Part shown: one piece after another, positions 46,770 to 55,546 of the stretch
Position numbering within the stretch: the stretch's first letter is position 1
Layout: each line of letters begins with the position of its first letter
DNA from: Streptomyces sp. NBC_01428
Lineage (GTDB): Bacteria; Actinomycetota; Actinomycetes; Streptomycetales; Streptomycetaceae
Direction: 5' to 3'
DNA length: 64,000 nt
Assembly (NCBI RefSeq): GCF_036231965.1
Contig: NZ_CP109499.1
Coordinates: forward strand, 4,898,001-4,962,000
Notes under the pieces: model-generated
Seen by the model: the letters and a program-made list of their open reading frames with translations, nothing else
Databases searched by the model: none
What the model was told of the DNA's origin: nothing
Translations under genes and position numbers: made by a program

Positions 46770-48197
46770 TCACGCCACCGTGGACTCGGAGGAGTCGTCG
46801 ATGTCGCTGAGGTGCTGCTCCATGAAGGCCGCCGCCCGTTCCTCCGCCTCCAGTTCGGCGGCGCGCATCGCGTCGTCGGAGAGGAGGAGGTCGGCCGAGG
46901 ACTCGGTCATGGCCCGGTCGGTGAAGACCAGGGGGCGCTCCGTCTCGGTGATGAGGTGCTTGACCACCTGGACGTTGCCGTTGACGTCCCAGACCGCGAT
47001 GCCCGGAGTGAGCGTCGGGATGATCTCGACCGCCCACCGTGGCAGGCCGAGGACCCGGCCCGTCGCCCGTGCCTCGTCGGCCTTCTGGGCGTAGATCGTT
47101 CTGGTCGACGCCATCTTCAGGATCGCCGCGGCCTCCTTCGCCGCCGCTCCGTCGACGACGTCGGAGAGGTGGTGGACCACCGCCACGAAGGACAGGCCGA
47201 GGCGCCGCCCGAACTTCAGCAGCCGCTGGAAGAGCTGGGCCACGAAGGGGCTGTTGATGATGTGCCACGCCTCCTCCACCAGGAAGATGCGCTTCTTGCG
47301 GTCGGGCCGGATCCAGGTGTGCTCCAGCCACACGCCGACGATCGCCATCAGGATCGGCATGGCGATGGAGTTCCGGTCGATGTGCGACAGGTCGAAGACG
47401 ATCAGGGGGGCGTCCAGGTCGATGCCCACCGTCGTCGGACCGTCGAACATGCCCCGCAGGTCACCGTCGACGAGCCGGTCGAGGACGAGGGCGACGTCCA
47501 GACCCCAGGCCCGAACGTCGTCTATGGCGACGTTCATCGCCTCGGCCGACTCCGGTTCGGGGTGGCGCAGCATCTCCACGATGTCGGTGAGGACGGGCTG
47601 GCGCTCGACGACCGTCTCGTTGACGTAGGCGTGCGCGACCTTCAGGGCGAAGCCGGAGCGTTCGTCGAGGCCGTGGCCCATGGCGACCTCGACGATGGTG
47701 CGCAGCAGGGCGAGCTGGCCCGTCGTCGTGATCGCGGGGTCGAGCGGGTTGAGCCGGATGCCCATGTCGAGGGCGGCCGTCGGGTCGAGCCGGATGGGGG
47801 TTATCCCCAGCTCCTCCGCGATGAGGTTCCACTCGCCGACGCCGTCCTCGCCCTGGGCGTCGAGGACGACGACCTGGCGGTCGCGGAAGCGCAGCTGGCG
47901 CAGGACGTAGGTCTTCTCCAGGGCCGACTTGCCGTTGCCGGACTCGCCGAGGACCAGCCAGTGCGGGGCGGGGAGCTGCTGCCCGTACAGCTGGAAGGGG
48001 TCGTAGATGTAGCCCTTCCCGGAGTACACCTCGCGGCCGATGATGACGCCCGAGTCACCGAGGCCGGGCGCGGCCGTGGGGAGGTAGACGGCCTGGGCCT
48101 GTCCCGTGGAGGTGCGGACGGGGAGCCGGGTCGTCTCGACCTTTCCGAAGAGGAAGGACGTGAAGGCGTCGGTAGCGATGGACAGCGGATCCCGCAT
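46770..48197 (-). CDS. VirB4/TraC-like T4SS ATPase
   Basis: A 475-residue cytoplasmic ATPase starting at ATG 48197 (MRDPLSIATDAFTSFLFGKV). Walker A is LVLGESGNGKSALEKTYVL. Walker B is KRIFLVEEAWHIINSP, the VirB4-type E-E-A-W box. RRLGLSFVAVVHHLSDV and ASTRTIYAQKADEA follow, matching the C-terminal VirB4 motor domain. The N-terminal VirB4 domain appears to be supplied separately by the next gene upstream (48212-49771), so VirB4 seems split in two here. It should power assembly or substrate transport. Gaps of 14 and 11 bases to its neighbours indicate one operon. Confidence 0.88.
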   Translation of the reverse strand: MRDPLSIATDAFTSFLFGKVETTRLPVRTSTGQAQAVYLPTAAPGLGDSGVIIGREVYSGKGYIYDPFQLYGQQLPAPHWLVLGESGNGKSALEKTYVLRQLRFRDRQVVVLDAQGEDGVGEWNLIAEELGITPIRLDPTAALDMGIRLNPLDPAITTTGQLALLRTIVEVAMGHGLDERSGFALKVAHAYVNETVVERQPVLTDIVEMLRHPEPESAEAMNVAIDDVRAWGLDVALVLDRLVDGDLRGMFDGPTTVGIDLDAPLIVFDLSHIDRNSIAMPILMAIVGVWLEHTWIRPDRKKRIFLVEEAWHIINSPFVAQLFQRLLKFGRRLGLSFVAVVHHLSDVVDGAAAKEAAAILKMASTRTIYAQKADEARATGRVLGLPRWAVEIIPTLTPGIAVWDVNGNVQVVKHLITETERPLVFTDRAMTESSADLLLSDDAMRAAELEAEERAAAFMEQHLSDIDDSSESTVA

Positions 48198-48211
48198 CAG
48201 TGCATCAGCCC

Positions 48212-49771
48212 CTACCTGCGGATTCCGGTGGCGAACGGCAGTGTGTTGACGAAGGCGCGGTGGTGCTCGCGGTCGCACCACTCCAGCTTCAGGTACGACT
48301 TGCCGGCCGAGGCGCGGATGGTGCGCTTGTCGCGCGCGAGCGCCTCGGGGTTGCGCGAGGACACCGTGATGTAGCCGACGAGGTTGACGCCCGCGGCGCC
48401 GCTCGCGAGGTCCTCGCCGCGCTGGTCGAGCCGGTTGTGCGAGGCGATGTCGCGGGGGTCGACGGTGCGGTTCATCTTGGCGGCGCGGCTGGTCTCGGCG
48501 TCGTCGTTCGTCTTCTCGGTCAGCATGCGTTCGATGGCGATCTCGGTCGGTTCGAGGTCCATCGTCACGGAGACCGTGCGGATGACGTCCGGGGTGTGGA
48601 CGAGCAGCGGGGCGAGGAAGTTGACCCCCACGGGGGTCATCGGCCACTCCTTCACCCAGGCCGTGGAGTGGCACCAGGGCGCGCGGGTGGAGGACTCGCG
48701 GGTCTTCGCCTGGAGGTACGTCGGTTCCATGGCGTCCAGCTCGGCCGGCCAGGCGTTGCGCTTGGTCATGGCCTGGATGTGGTCGATCGGGTGGTCCGGG
48801 TCGTACATCGAGTGCACCAGGGAGGCGAGCCGCCCCTGACCGAGCGGCTGCCGTACGCGGATGTCGGCTTCCTGGAGCCGGGAGCAGATGTCGGTCAGCT
48901 CGCGCGCCATGACGACGGCGAGTCCGGCGTCCCGGTCGAGCTTGCGTCCGCCCTGCGGCCGGGCGGCGCGCGCCATGGCCTGCGCCTCGGAGGCCAGTTC
49001 GCGCGAGTAGTGCATGCACGCGACGAGGTAGGCGCGGTGCTGCTCGCTGCTGGTGGACACCATCGACTGGAGCTGGTCGTAGGACTGCTGGAGCCAGCCC
49101 GGGGCGCGCTCGTCACCGCGGACCGAGACGTCCTTGGCGTGGGCGTCCGGGTCGGCGGGGAGGGTGCGGGCGAGCATCTGGAGGCGGGTGACGAAGCCGT
49201 CGCCGTTCGCCACGTGCTTGAGCAGCGTGCCGAAGCGGTCGACGAGGGCCTCCTGGTCCTCGCTGTCGCGCAGGCCGACGCCGGGTCCCTCGATCTCGAT
49301 GGCGGCCGTGACGGTGCGCCGGTCGGCGTGCAGCAGCACGGCGATCTCGTCGGGGCCGAAGGGGGCGGCGAGCCAGGAGATCCGGCCGATGCCGGGCGGC
49401 GGGCCGATCTCGACCTCCTTGCCGTCGATGCGGACTCCGGCCTCCATCACCTGGCTGCGGTACGCGGTGCCCTTGCGCAGGCTCCGCTTGTAGCTGCGGT
49501 TGATCTCGAACCACTTGTAGAACGTGCGGCGCTTGTACGGGACGTACACCGCGGCCAGCGCGAGCAGCGGGAAGCCCATGAGCAGCACGATCCGCAGGGA
49601 CAGGACCGGGACGATCAGGCCGCACATCATGCCGAGGAACGCGCCCGCGATGATGAGCGCGATCTCGCCGGACTCGCGGTTGCGGCCGACGATCGCGTTC
49701 GGCCGGGCGCGGCCGATCAGATATGTACGGCGGGGCGTGACCACGTGGGACACGTGGGACTCGGTCGTCAA
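48212..49771 (-). CDS. SCO6880-like membrane protein of the T4SS-like operon
   Basis: A 519-residue protein starting at TTG 49771 (MTTESHVSHVVTPRRTYLIG). The TTG overlaps the upstream stop codon as TTGA, with GGAGGTGA six to eight bases before, so it is translationally coupled. Two close hydrophobic segments (IALIIAGAFLGMMCGLIVPV, LRIVLLMGFPLLALAAVYVP) form a VirB3/PrgI-like anchor. The rest resembles the N-terminal half of VirB4-type proteins (VTAAIEIEGPGVGLRD, TRLQMLARTLP, FLAPLLVHTPDVIRTVSVTM). From memory it belongs to the Streptomyces SCO6880 family. It probably docks the ATPase encoded next to the membrane channel. Confidence 0.8.
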   Translation of the reverse strand: MTTESHVSHVVTPRRTYLIGRARPNAIVGRNRESGEIALIIAGAFLGMMCGLIVPVLSLRIVLLMGFPLLALAAVYVPYKRRTFYKWFEINRSYKRSLRKGTAYRSQVMEAGVRIDGKEVEIGPPPGIGRISWLAAPFGPDEIAVLLHADRRTVTAAIEIEGPGVGLRDSEDQEALVDRFGTLLKHVANGDGFVTRLQMLARTLPADPDAHAKDVSVRGDERAPGWLQQSYDQLQSMVSTSSEQHRAYLVACMHYSRELASEAQAMARAARPQGGRKLDRDAGLAVVMARELTDICSRLQEADIRVRQPLGQGRLASLVHSMYDPDHPIDHIQAMTKRNAWPAELDAMEPTYLQAKTRESSTRAPWCHSTAWVKEWPMTPVGVNFLAPLLVHTPDVIRTVSVTMDLEPTEIAIERMLTEKTNDDAETSRAAKMNRTVDPRDIASHNRLDQRGEDLASGAAGVNLVGYITVSSRNPEALARDKRTIRASAGKSYLKLEWCDREHHRAFVNTLPFATGIRR

Positions 49772-51093
49772 CGCCCTTCACCTCCCGTGCTGTTGGTGCT
49801 GCTGTTGCGGGTGTTGCTCGCGTGCGGGGTGTTGACCGGGCTGCTACGCGGTGGGGGTGCGGCGGAGGGGACAGATCCGCCGCCTCCGTTCGGCGTACGA
49901 CTGCTGTGCGCGGCCACACCACCGGACGCGGGGTTGGCGGGGCGGGGCTGGCTGCTCCCGCCTCCGCCGCCGTTGTTGTCCGCGCGGGTGCTGTGCGTCT
50001 TGATGCCCTGCGCGACCATGGTGGCCGGGGAGCTGATGACGGCGGCTGCCTTGCCTTCGGCGCCCTGCATGATGCGGTTGTTGCGGGATCCGGCGAGTTC
50101 GTCGCCGAAGCCCGGTACGAAGCGGTAGATCATCGCGCTGGCGAAGATGGCGAGCAGGATGATGGCGAGGCCGGAGACGACCGCGGAGAAGGCGTCGGGG
50201 CCGCTGTCGGAGCTGAGGGCGCCGGCGAGGCCGAGCACGATCACGATGACCGGCTTCACCAGGATCACCGCGATCATGATGCCCGCCCAGCGGCGGACGT
50301 GGCCCCACAGGTTCTTGTCGACGAGGCCCGCGTAGACGACGGTGCCCAGCAGGGCGCCGACGTAGAGCAGGGCTGCCCGGATCACCAGCTCCAGCCAGAG
50401 GACGCCGGCGGCCAGGATCGAGACCAGCGAGACGACGATCAGCATGATCGGGCCGCCGCCGATGTTCTCGCCCTTGCCGAGCGCGCCGGAGAACGTCCCG
50501 AAGAACGCGTCCGTCTGGTTCCCGGTGGTCTTGGCGAGCACCTCCGTCACGCCGTCCGTCGCCGAGACGACCGTGTAGAGGATCAACGGGGTGAACGCCG
50601 AGGCCAGCACGGTCAGCCAGAGGAACCCGATCGCCTCGGACAGGGCCGTGCCGAGGGGGACACCCCGGACGGCCCGCTTCGCCACGGCCAGCAGCCACAG
50701 CAGCAGGGTCAGGATCGTGGACGCCGCGAAGACGACGGCGTACTGCTGGAGGAACTTGGGGTTCGTGAAGTCGACGTTGGCGGTGTCGTTCACGGCGGAG
50801 GAGAGTTTGTCGACGGTCCAGGAGGCGGCGTCGGCGCAGCCCTTCGCCAGGGAGGACAGGGGGTCGAGGGTCGACCCGAGCCCCCCGGGGTCACTGGTGA
50901 GGCCGGTCTTGCCGCCGCCCTTGTCGCTCTCGCAGTACTTCTTGGCGGGGCCGCGCACGAGATCGCACGCGTTGCTGCTGGGAGTCGGGGTGGGGGCCGC
51001 CATGGCGTTGGTGGCCAGCAGGACGGCGGCCGACTGCACGGCCGCCACCGCGGCAGCGAGCGAGAGGGCACGACGCGGCTTGTTAGCGGGCAT
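49768..51093 (-). CDS. VirB6/TrbL-like multi-pass membrane protein
   Basis: A 441-residue protein starting at ATG 51093, overlapping the preceding gene by 11 bases. A signal peptide (RALSLAAAVAAVQSAAVLLA, ending ANAMA-like at TNAMA) is followed by a small external domain with a Cys pair (NACDLVRGPAKKYCESD), about six membrane segments (for example VVFAASTILTLLLWLLAVAK, IMLIVVSLVSILAAGVLWLE), and a Gly/Ser/Pro-rich tail. This layout fits the VirB6 channel component of type IV secretion systems. The two Cys may form a disulphide outside. Confidence 0.75.
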   Translation of the reverse strand: MPANKPRRALSLAAAVAAVQSAAVLLATNAMAAPTPTPSSNACDLVRGPAKKYCESDKGGGKTGLTSDPGGLGSTLDPLSSLAKGCADAASWTVDKLSSAVNDTANVDFTNPKFLQQYAVVFAASTILTLLLWLLAVAKRAVRGVPLGTALSEAIGFLWLTVLASAFTPLILYTVVSATDGVTEVLAKTTGNQTDAFFGTFSGALGKGENIGGGPIMLIVVSLVSILAAGVLWLELVIRAALLYVGALLGTVVYAGLVDKNLWGHVRRWAGIMIAVILVKPVIVIVLGLAGALSSDSGPDAFSAVVSGLAIILLAIFASAMIYRFVPGFGDELAGSRNNRIMQGAEGKAAAVISSPATMVAQGIKTHSTRADNNGGGGGSSQPRPANPASGGVAAHSSRTPNGGGGSVPSAAPPPRSSPVNTPHASNTRNSSTNSTGGEGR

Positions 51094-51937
51094 ACGTGAA
51101 CCCTCCGTACTCCTCGACAGCCTTGGTCATGTCGTCGGCGGTGGAGGCCTTCTGGTCCCGACCGACCGGGACCGGCCCGTCCTTCTGGGTGAAGTCGGCG
51201 ACCTTCCAGTCGCCGCCCACCCACTTGAGCTGGTAGGTCGTCGTGTACCAGCTCTCGGACACCGGGTTGGTGGATCCTTCTCCGGTCAGTCCGAACAGCG
51301 ACGTGTACCAGAGCTCGACGGTGGCCGTGTCACCGCCGGACGCGGTGAGTTTGGTGCCCACGGGGATGATCCGCGAGACGAACGTCTGACCTGCCGGTGC
51401 GGCCCCGCTCTTGTCCAGACCGATGTTGGTCAGGAACTTCTCACTGGAGTACGCCGCGTCCAGGTCGGGCTGCCGTGCGGCGGCCACGTCGGGCGCGTAC
51501 ACGGCGTCGACGATCGCGTGCCGCTGTCCGGTGTCGAACATCCCCGTCGAGCCCAGCGCGATCCCGTAGTTGGTGGCCGCGCTCTGCGCGCCCTCCCCCG
51601 TGTGGGGGAAGCCCGAGGGGATGCCTGCGGATCTGGTGTCCACGGGGTGGTCGCCCGAGGCGGCCGTCGGGGACGTCTTCGCCTTGTCGCCGCCCGTGTC
51701 GCCCGACGAGGGCGAGTCGTCGCCGCGGTTCGCGAAGGCGATCGCGGCGATGAGGAGGACGACGACGCCGACGACCGTGATCAGGCTCCGGGAGGAGGAT
51801 CCGCGGCCCCGGCGCGCGCCGCCGTAGACGTCGCCCGGGCGGTCGGGGAGGCGGGTGCGGGTCTGGCCGGAGCCGCCGTACCCTCCGTCCTCGCCGCGCG
51901 AGGCGTCGCCGTACCCGGGTTCGTCTCCGAGACTCAT
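51083..51937 (-). CDS. VirB8-like single-pass membrane protein
   Basis: A 284-residue protein starting at ATG 51937 (MSLGDEPGYGDASRGEDGG). A Gly/Arg-rich cytoplasmic N-terminus is followed by one membrane helix (LITVVGVVVLLIAAIAFANR, about residues 52-71) and an external domain of about 210 residues. It contains TVELWYTSLFGLTG, SESWYTTTYQLKWVGGDWKV and a C-terminal YGGFTYAR. The NTF2-like pattern with a WVGGDWKV strand fits VirB8/TcpC scaffold proteins of Gram-positive conjugation machines. It is co-transcribed with the VirB6-like gene. Confidence 0.72.
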   Translation of the reverse strand: MSLGDEPGYGDASRGEDGGYGGSGQTRTRLPDRPGDVYGGARRGRGSSSRSLITVVGVVVLLIAAIAFANRGDDSPSSGDTGGDKAKTSPTAASGDHPVDTRSAGIPSGFPHTGEGAQSAATNYGIALGSTGMFDTGQRHAIVDAVYAPDVAAARQPDLDAAYSSEKFLTNIGLDKSGAAPAGQTFVSRIIPVGTKLTASGGDTATVELWYTSLFGLTGEGSTNPVSESWYTTTYQLKWVGGDWKVADFTQKDGPVPVGRDQKASTADDMTKAVEEYGGFTYAR

Positions 51938-52146
51938 GCCGCGTACGCCCCCTCAACCTCTCGCTGAACCACGTAGTACGACGGTAGCCGTGCTGGTTCC
52001 CGCGCGGGCGCGGTGTGGTGACTCGACATCAGGGAAACGCAACCTCAGCCGGTGGGCACGACGGACGGGTGGGTCGGAGGACGGGGTGTCCGGGCACGCC
52101 CGGCCGGGGACTGACGGTGCGCCGGCTGCGGCGCGGTCCGGCCGGG

Positions 52147-52455
52147 CTACACGGCCATGCCGTACACGATGGTGAAGAGCGTGCCGAGGGAACCGATGAT
52201 GAAGACTCCCGTGAGCCCGGCGATGATGAGGCCCTTGCCCTGTTCGGCGCTGAAGGTGTCGCGGAGGGCGGTCGCGCCGATGCGCTGCTTGGCCGCTCCC
52301 CAGATCGCGATGCCGAGGCACAGCAGGATGGCGACCGCCATCACCACCTCGACCATCACCTTGGCTTCGTTGCCCAGGCTGCCGAAGGGGCCCCAGTCCG
52401 GGGCGATCCCGCCGATGATCGTGTTGATGTCGCCCTTGTCGGCTGCGAAAAGCAT
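52147..52455 (-). CDS. VirB2-like small membrane protein
   Basis: A 102-residue protein starting at ATG 52455 (MLFAADKGDINTIIGG), preceded by GGGGCGG. It has two hydrophobic helices (VVMAVAILLCLGIAIWGAAK and GLIIAGLTGVFIIGSLGTLF) separated by a short charged loop, the layout of VirB2/TrbC pilin-type subunits, but without an obvious cleavable signal peptide. It is the first gene of the T4SS-like operon; 209 bases separate its stop from the start of the VirB8-like gene. Confidence 0.68.
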   Translation of the reverse strand: MLFAADKGDINTIIGGIAPDWGPFGSLGNEAKVMVEVVMAVAILLCLGIAIWGAAKQRIGATALRDTFSAEQGKGLIIAGLTGVFIIGSLGTLFTIVYGMAV

Positions 52456-52875
52456 GTAAGTCACCGCCCCTAGTGGGTAGTTCTGCACCCCCTGCCACTG
52501 CGCAGAGGTCGGGCCCATTCTCGCCGACAAAGACGCCTTCGTATGTCGACTTGACGTCATTGGTTGGCGGATTTCGCACGAATCCCTTGTCACCGGCGTG
52601 CGCGGGGACCCTTTCGGGAGGCGTACGGCGGTATACGTAGAGTCGTATGGTCACTCTGTGTATCACGGCCGGTCACGCCGGGCAATGAAGTGGGAGCGAA
52701 ACCTGTCGTGTGGTTCCGTCGTTGTCCCCTTCTACGGCGCTCGCGCGGACCGCTGCCGGCCGACACGGCGCCCCCGTACCGCTCATGACGGTCCGTCGCC
52801 TCCAGGCTATCCCCCCGTGCGGGCGCGGGGGTACGCGCGTGGGGCTTCCGCAAGGGCGGACCGAGGCACCTCGGC
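52456..52875. promoter_or_regulatory. Promoter region of the T4SS-like operon
   Basis: A 420-base gap between the first operon gene and the DUF397 gene. It should hold the operon promoter. The stretch around 52620-52670 (GCGGTATACGTAGAGTCGTA, CACTCTGTGTATCACG) is AT-richer than its surroundings. A CCCCCG...CGGGGG hairpin lies at 52812-52831. No convincing gene was seen. Confidence 0.45.
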
Positions 52876-53136
52876 TCAGGGGCGGTCGTCTGAGGGAGCC
52901 GGGGGCCGCTCGTCGTGGGCGCCCGCCACGAAGTGGTCGAACTCGCCCGCCCGGACACCCAGGACGAACGCGTCCCATTTCCTGCGCGTGGTGGTGACGA
53001 CGTTCTCCGGGTCGCCGGTCTCCCGGAGGTGGACCAGGCCGTCCGTGCCGAAGGCGAGCTCGATCCAGGGGCCGGGTCCGGTCACGCCGTCCGGCGCGGC
53101 CCGCACCCAGTCGAGGCCCGGGGGGATGTCGGTCAA
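52876..53136 (-). CDS. DUF397 family protein
   Basis: An 86-residue protein starting at TTG 53136 (MTDIPPGLDWVRAAPDG), about eight bases after GGAGAGGAA. The core reads WIELAFGTDGLVHLRETGDP and KWDAFVLGVRAGEFD, which is DUF397. Members usually sit beside an XRE-type regulator in WhiJ/BldB-like pairs; none is adjacent here, so this is an orphan copy, or its partner is elsewhere. Confidence 0.85.
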   Translation of the reverse strand: MTDIPPGLDWVRAAPDGVTGPGPWIELAFGTDGLVHLRETGDPENVVTTTRRKWDAFVLGVRAGEFDHFVAGAHDERPPAPSDDRP

Positions 53137-53431
53137 CGGTGGTGTTCCTCTCCGGCCAGGTGGAAGCAGGCCTCTGCCTCGCCGCGTCCGGACCCCGGGT
53201 CCGTGATCGGAGACTTCCGCGGCCACCGTATCCCCGGCCCACGGCCCTCGTGGCGCGTGGACGGCAGCTCGCCCGGGGCTGTCCGGAAGAGGGCTGTCAC
53301 CCGGCCGGCCGCCCTGCCGGGCCCGGGCCCCGCAGGGCCCGCGGGGTCTGGACGGGCGGCGCCGGAGGTCTCGGGCGATACTCGGACTCGTCCAAGGTTT
53401 CGCTCACCCGCTCGGGGCAAGGTGAGAGGCG

Positions 53432-54223
53432 ATGAAGCGCACCCGCGTCACCCCTTTCCCCGGAGCCAGGCGGCGGCCCGCGCTGCTCGGCGCGGCGGTC
53501 GTGCTGCTGGCCGTGACGTCCTCGTCGGTGGCGGTGGCCGACGACGGGCCGGGACCGTTCGGCGTGACCGTCCAGGCCGCCGCGAACGCCCGCACGGCCC
53601 GCATCGGCGCCCTGTTCCACGGGGACGCGGCGAGCAAGGGCGGCGGCGGGCACTTCTGCACCGCCTCCGTCGTGCACAGCGCGGGACACGACCTCCTCAT
53701 CACCGCGGCCCACTGCCTGGACGGGGGCCGGGCGATGTCCTTCGCGCCCGGCTACCGGGACGGCACCGCGCCGTACGGGTTCTGGGACGTCCGGCGCGTG
53801 TTCCTGCCCGACGGGTGGAAGAACGGGCGAGCCGAGGACAGGGAGGACAGCGACATCGCGTTCGCCGTCCTCGGCGAGCGGGACGGCAAGAAGGCCGAGG
53901 ACGCCGTCGGCGGCGCCAACGCCTTCGCCGCGCACCGCGCCACCGGAGCCACCGCGGTCACCGTCACCGGATACCCCAGCTCCGCGGACACCGCCATCAC
54001 CTGCACCGACAAGCCCACCGCGCAGAGCCGCACGCAGCAGCGCGTCGCGTGCCCCGACTTCGCCGGCGGGACCAGCGGCAGCCCCTGGGTGAACGGGGAC
54101 GGCGCCGTCGTCGGCGTGATCGGCGGCCACGAGCAGGGCGGGAAGACCGACGACATCTCGTACAGCGCCGTGTTCGGCACCGAGGCCGCCGACCTCTACC
54201 GCGAGGCCGGACTGGCCGGCTAG
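53432..54223 (+). CDS. Secreted trypsin-like serine protease
   Basis: A 263-residue protein starting at ATG 53432 (MKRTRVTPFPGARRRPALLG) after a purine-rich site (AAGGTGAGAGGCG). A signal peptide ends near SSSVAVADD. The S1 catalytic triad is visible: His in LLITAAHCLDGG, Asp in REDSDIAFAVL, and Ser in GGTSGSPWVNG. Two Cys pairs are in HFC...AAHC and TCTD...VACPD. It is likely an exported protease acting in the cell envelope or medium. It lies between the T4SS-like operon and the wall hydrolase gene; a link to either is only positional. Confidence 0.9.
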   Translation: MKRTRVTPFPGARRRPALLGAAVVLLAVTSSSVAVADDGPGPFGVTVQAAANARTARIGALFHGDAASKGGGGHFCTASVVHSAGHDLLITAAHCLDGGRAMSFAPGYRDGTAPYGFWDVRRVFLPDGWKNGRAEDREDSDIAFAVLGERDGKKAEDAVGGANAFAAHRATGATAVTVTGYPSSADTAITCTDKPTAQSRTQQRVACPDFAGGTSGSPWVNGDGAVVGVIGGHEQGGKTDDISYSAVFGTEAADLYREAGLAG

Positions 54224-54348
54224 GGACTGGCCGGTTAGGGACTGTCCGGCGGAACCTCGCCTCCCGCCTGTGCGCGATCTCCCCCGCGCGCGGAGCCCGC
54301 CTCTACACTGACGTCGGCGGACTCCTGTGCGGTGAGGGGCGGTTGACG

Positions 54349-55350
54349 GTGCGTAAGGCGTGGATCGTGGCGACCGTTGCCATCGGCGCGGGGATCAGCT
54401 TCGTGATGCTGCTCGTCGTCGGCGTCTACATGGTCGCCGGGAACCTCGCCAACGGCATCGGCGGCGGCGCCGTCGGACTCGCCAAGGGCGCCGTGCCCGC
54501 CGCGTACCAGCCCCTCGTGCAGAAGTGGGGCAATCTCTGCGGAGCGATCAATCCCGCGCTGCTGGCCGCCCAGCTGTATCAGGAGAGCGGATTCAATCCG
54601 AACGCGAAGAGTCCCGCGAAGGCCGAAGGGATAGCGCAATTCATCCCGGGGACCTGGGCCACGCACGGAGTGGACGGTGACGGCGACGGTGACCGCGACG
54701 TCTGGGACCCGAATGACGCGATTCCGTCGGCGGCCTCGTACGACTGCCAGCTCGCCTCGTACGTGAAGAACGCGCCCGGAAACGTCACCGAGAACATGCT
54801 CGCCGCCTACAACGCGGGCGCGTACGCGGTCATCAAGTACAAGGGCGTACCGCCGTACAAAGAGACCCAGAACTACGTGAAGACGATCACCACGCTGTCG
54901 AAGAGCTTCGCCGCTCCGGTGACCCGCGTGGACCCGTCGAAGCAGGCCGCGACCGCCATCACCTACGCGCAGAAGAAGCTCGGCACGCCCTACCTGTGGG
55001 GTGGCACCGGCACCGCTGACCAGGGCGGACGCTTCGACTGCTCGGGTCTCACCCAGGCCTCCTACGAGAGCGCCGGGATCACCCTGCCGCGGGTCGCCAA
55101 CGACCAGTACAACGCGGGAGCGCACCCCAAGAGGTCCGAACTCCTGCCGGGCGACCTGGTGTTCTTCTCCGACGACCTCACCAACTCCCGCGCCATCCGG
55201 CACGTGGGGATCTACGTGGGCGGCGGATACATGATCGACGCGCCCCGCACAGGTGCCGTCATCCGCTTCGACCCCATCGACACCCCCGACTACTTCGGGG
55301 CCACCCGAGTGACGGAAGATGGCGCGAAAGCATTGCCCACTTCGATCTGA
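54349..55350 (+). CDS. Lytic transglycosylase-NlpC/P60 bifunctional wall hydrolase
   Basis: A 333-residue protein starting at GTG 54349 (MRKAWIVATVAIGAGISFVM), nine bases after GAGGGG; TTG 54343 is possible. One N-terminal membrane helix is followed by an SLT domain (about 55-185) with the catalytic Glu in QLYQESGFNP and EGIAQFIPGTW. The C-terminal NlpC/P60 domain (about 210-325) has the catalytic Cys in GRFDCSGLTQASY and His in IRHVGIYVGGG. It would cut both glycan strands and peptides of the wall. The same domain pair occurs in Gram-positive conjugation systems (Tn916 Orf14 type), which supports a role with the T4SS-like operon. Confidence 0.9.
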   Translation: MRKAWIVATVAIGAGISFVMLLVVGVYMVAGNLANGIGGGAVGLAKGAVPAAYQPLVQKWGNLCGAINPALLAAQLYQESGFNPNAKSPAKAEGIAQFIPGTWATHGVDGDGDGDRDVWDPNDAIPSAASYDCQLASYVKNAPGNVTENMLAAYNAGAYAVIKYKGVPPYKETQNYVKTITTLSKSFAAPVTRVDPSKQAATAITYAQKKLGTPYLWGGTGTADQGGRFDCSGLTQASYESAGITLPRVANDQYNAGAHPKRSELLPGDLVFFSDDLTNSRAIRHVGIYVGGGYMIDAPRTGAVIRFDPIDTPDYFGATRVTEDGAKALPTSI

Positions 55351-55546
55351 ACCCACCCCCTGAGCTGCGGCGATGTGTCTCTCTTCGATAACGTCTGCGT
55401 GATCGTTCCGTGGAGTGCGGAACCCACCGCAGGGAACTGTGCGTTCCTATTCCACGTAGAGAACCTGTTCTACGACCACGGGGGTGGATCGAGCGGCGCG
55501 CGAAAAGGCGCGACCGTGGGAAAGACGACGAAGGGGCCGCAGCACC

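Noticed and set aside
45055..52455. Integrative conjugative element
   Set aside because: No relaxase, excisionase, integrase or flanking att repeats are visible; composition matches the surroundings.
52728..52788. Short plus-strand ORF beginning GTG TGG TTC upstream of the T4SS-like operon
   Set aside because: Very short, Arg/Pro-rich and without a recognisable feature; the purine-rich stretch before it is not enough.
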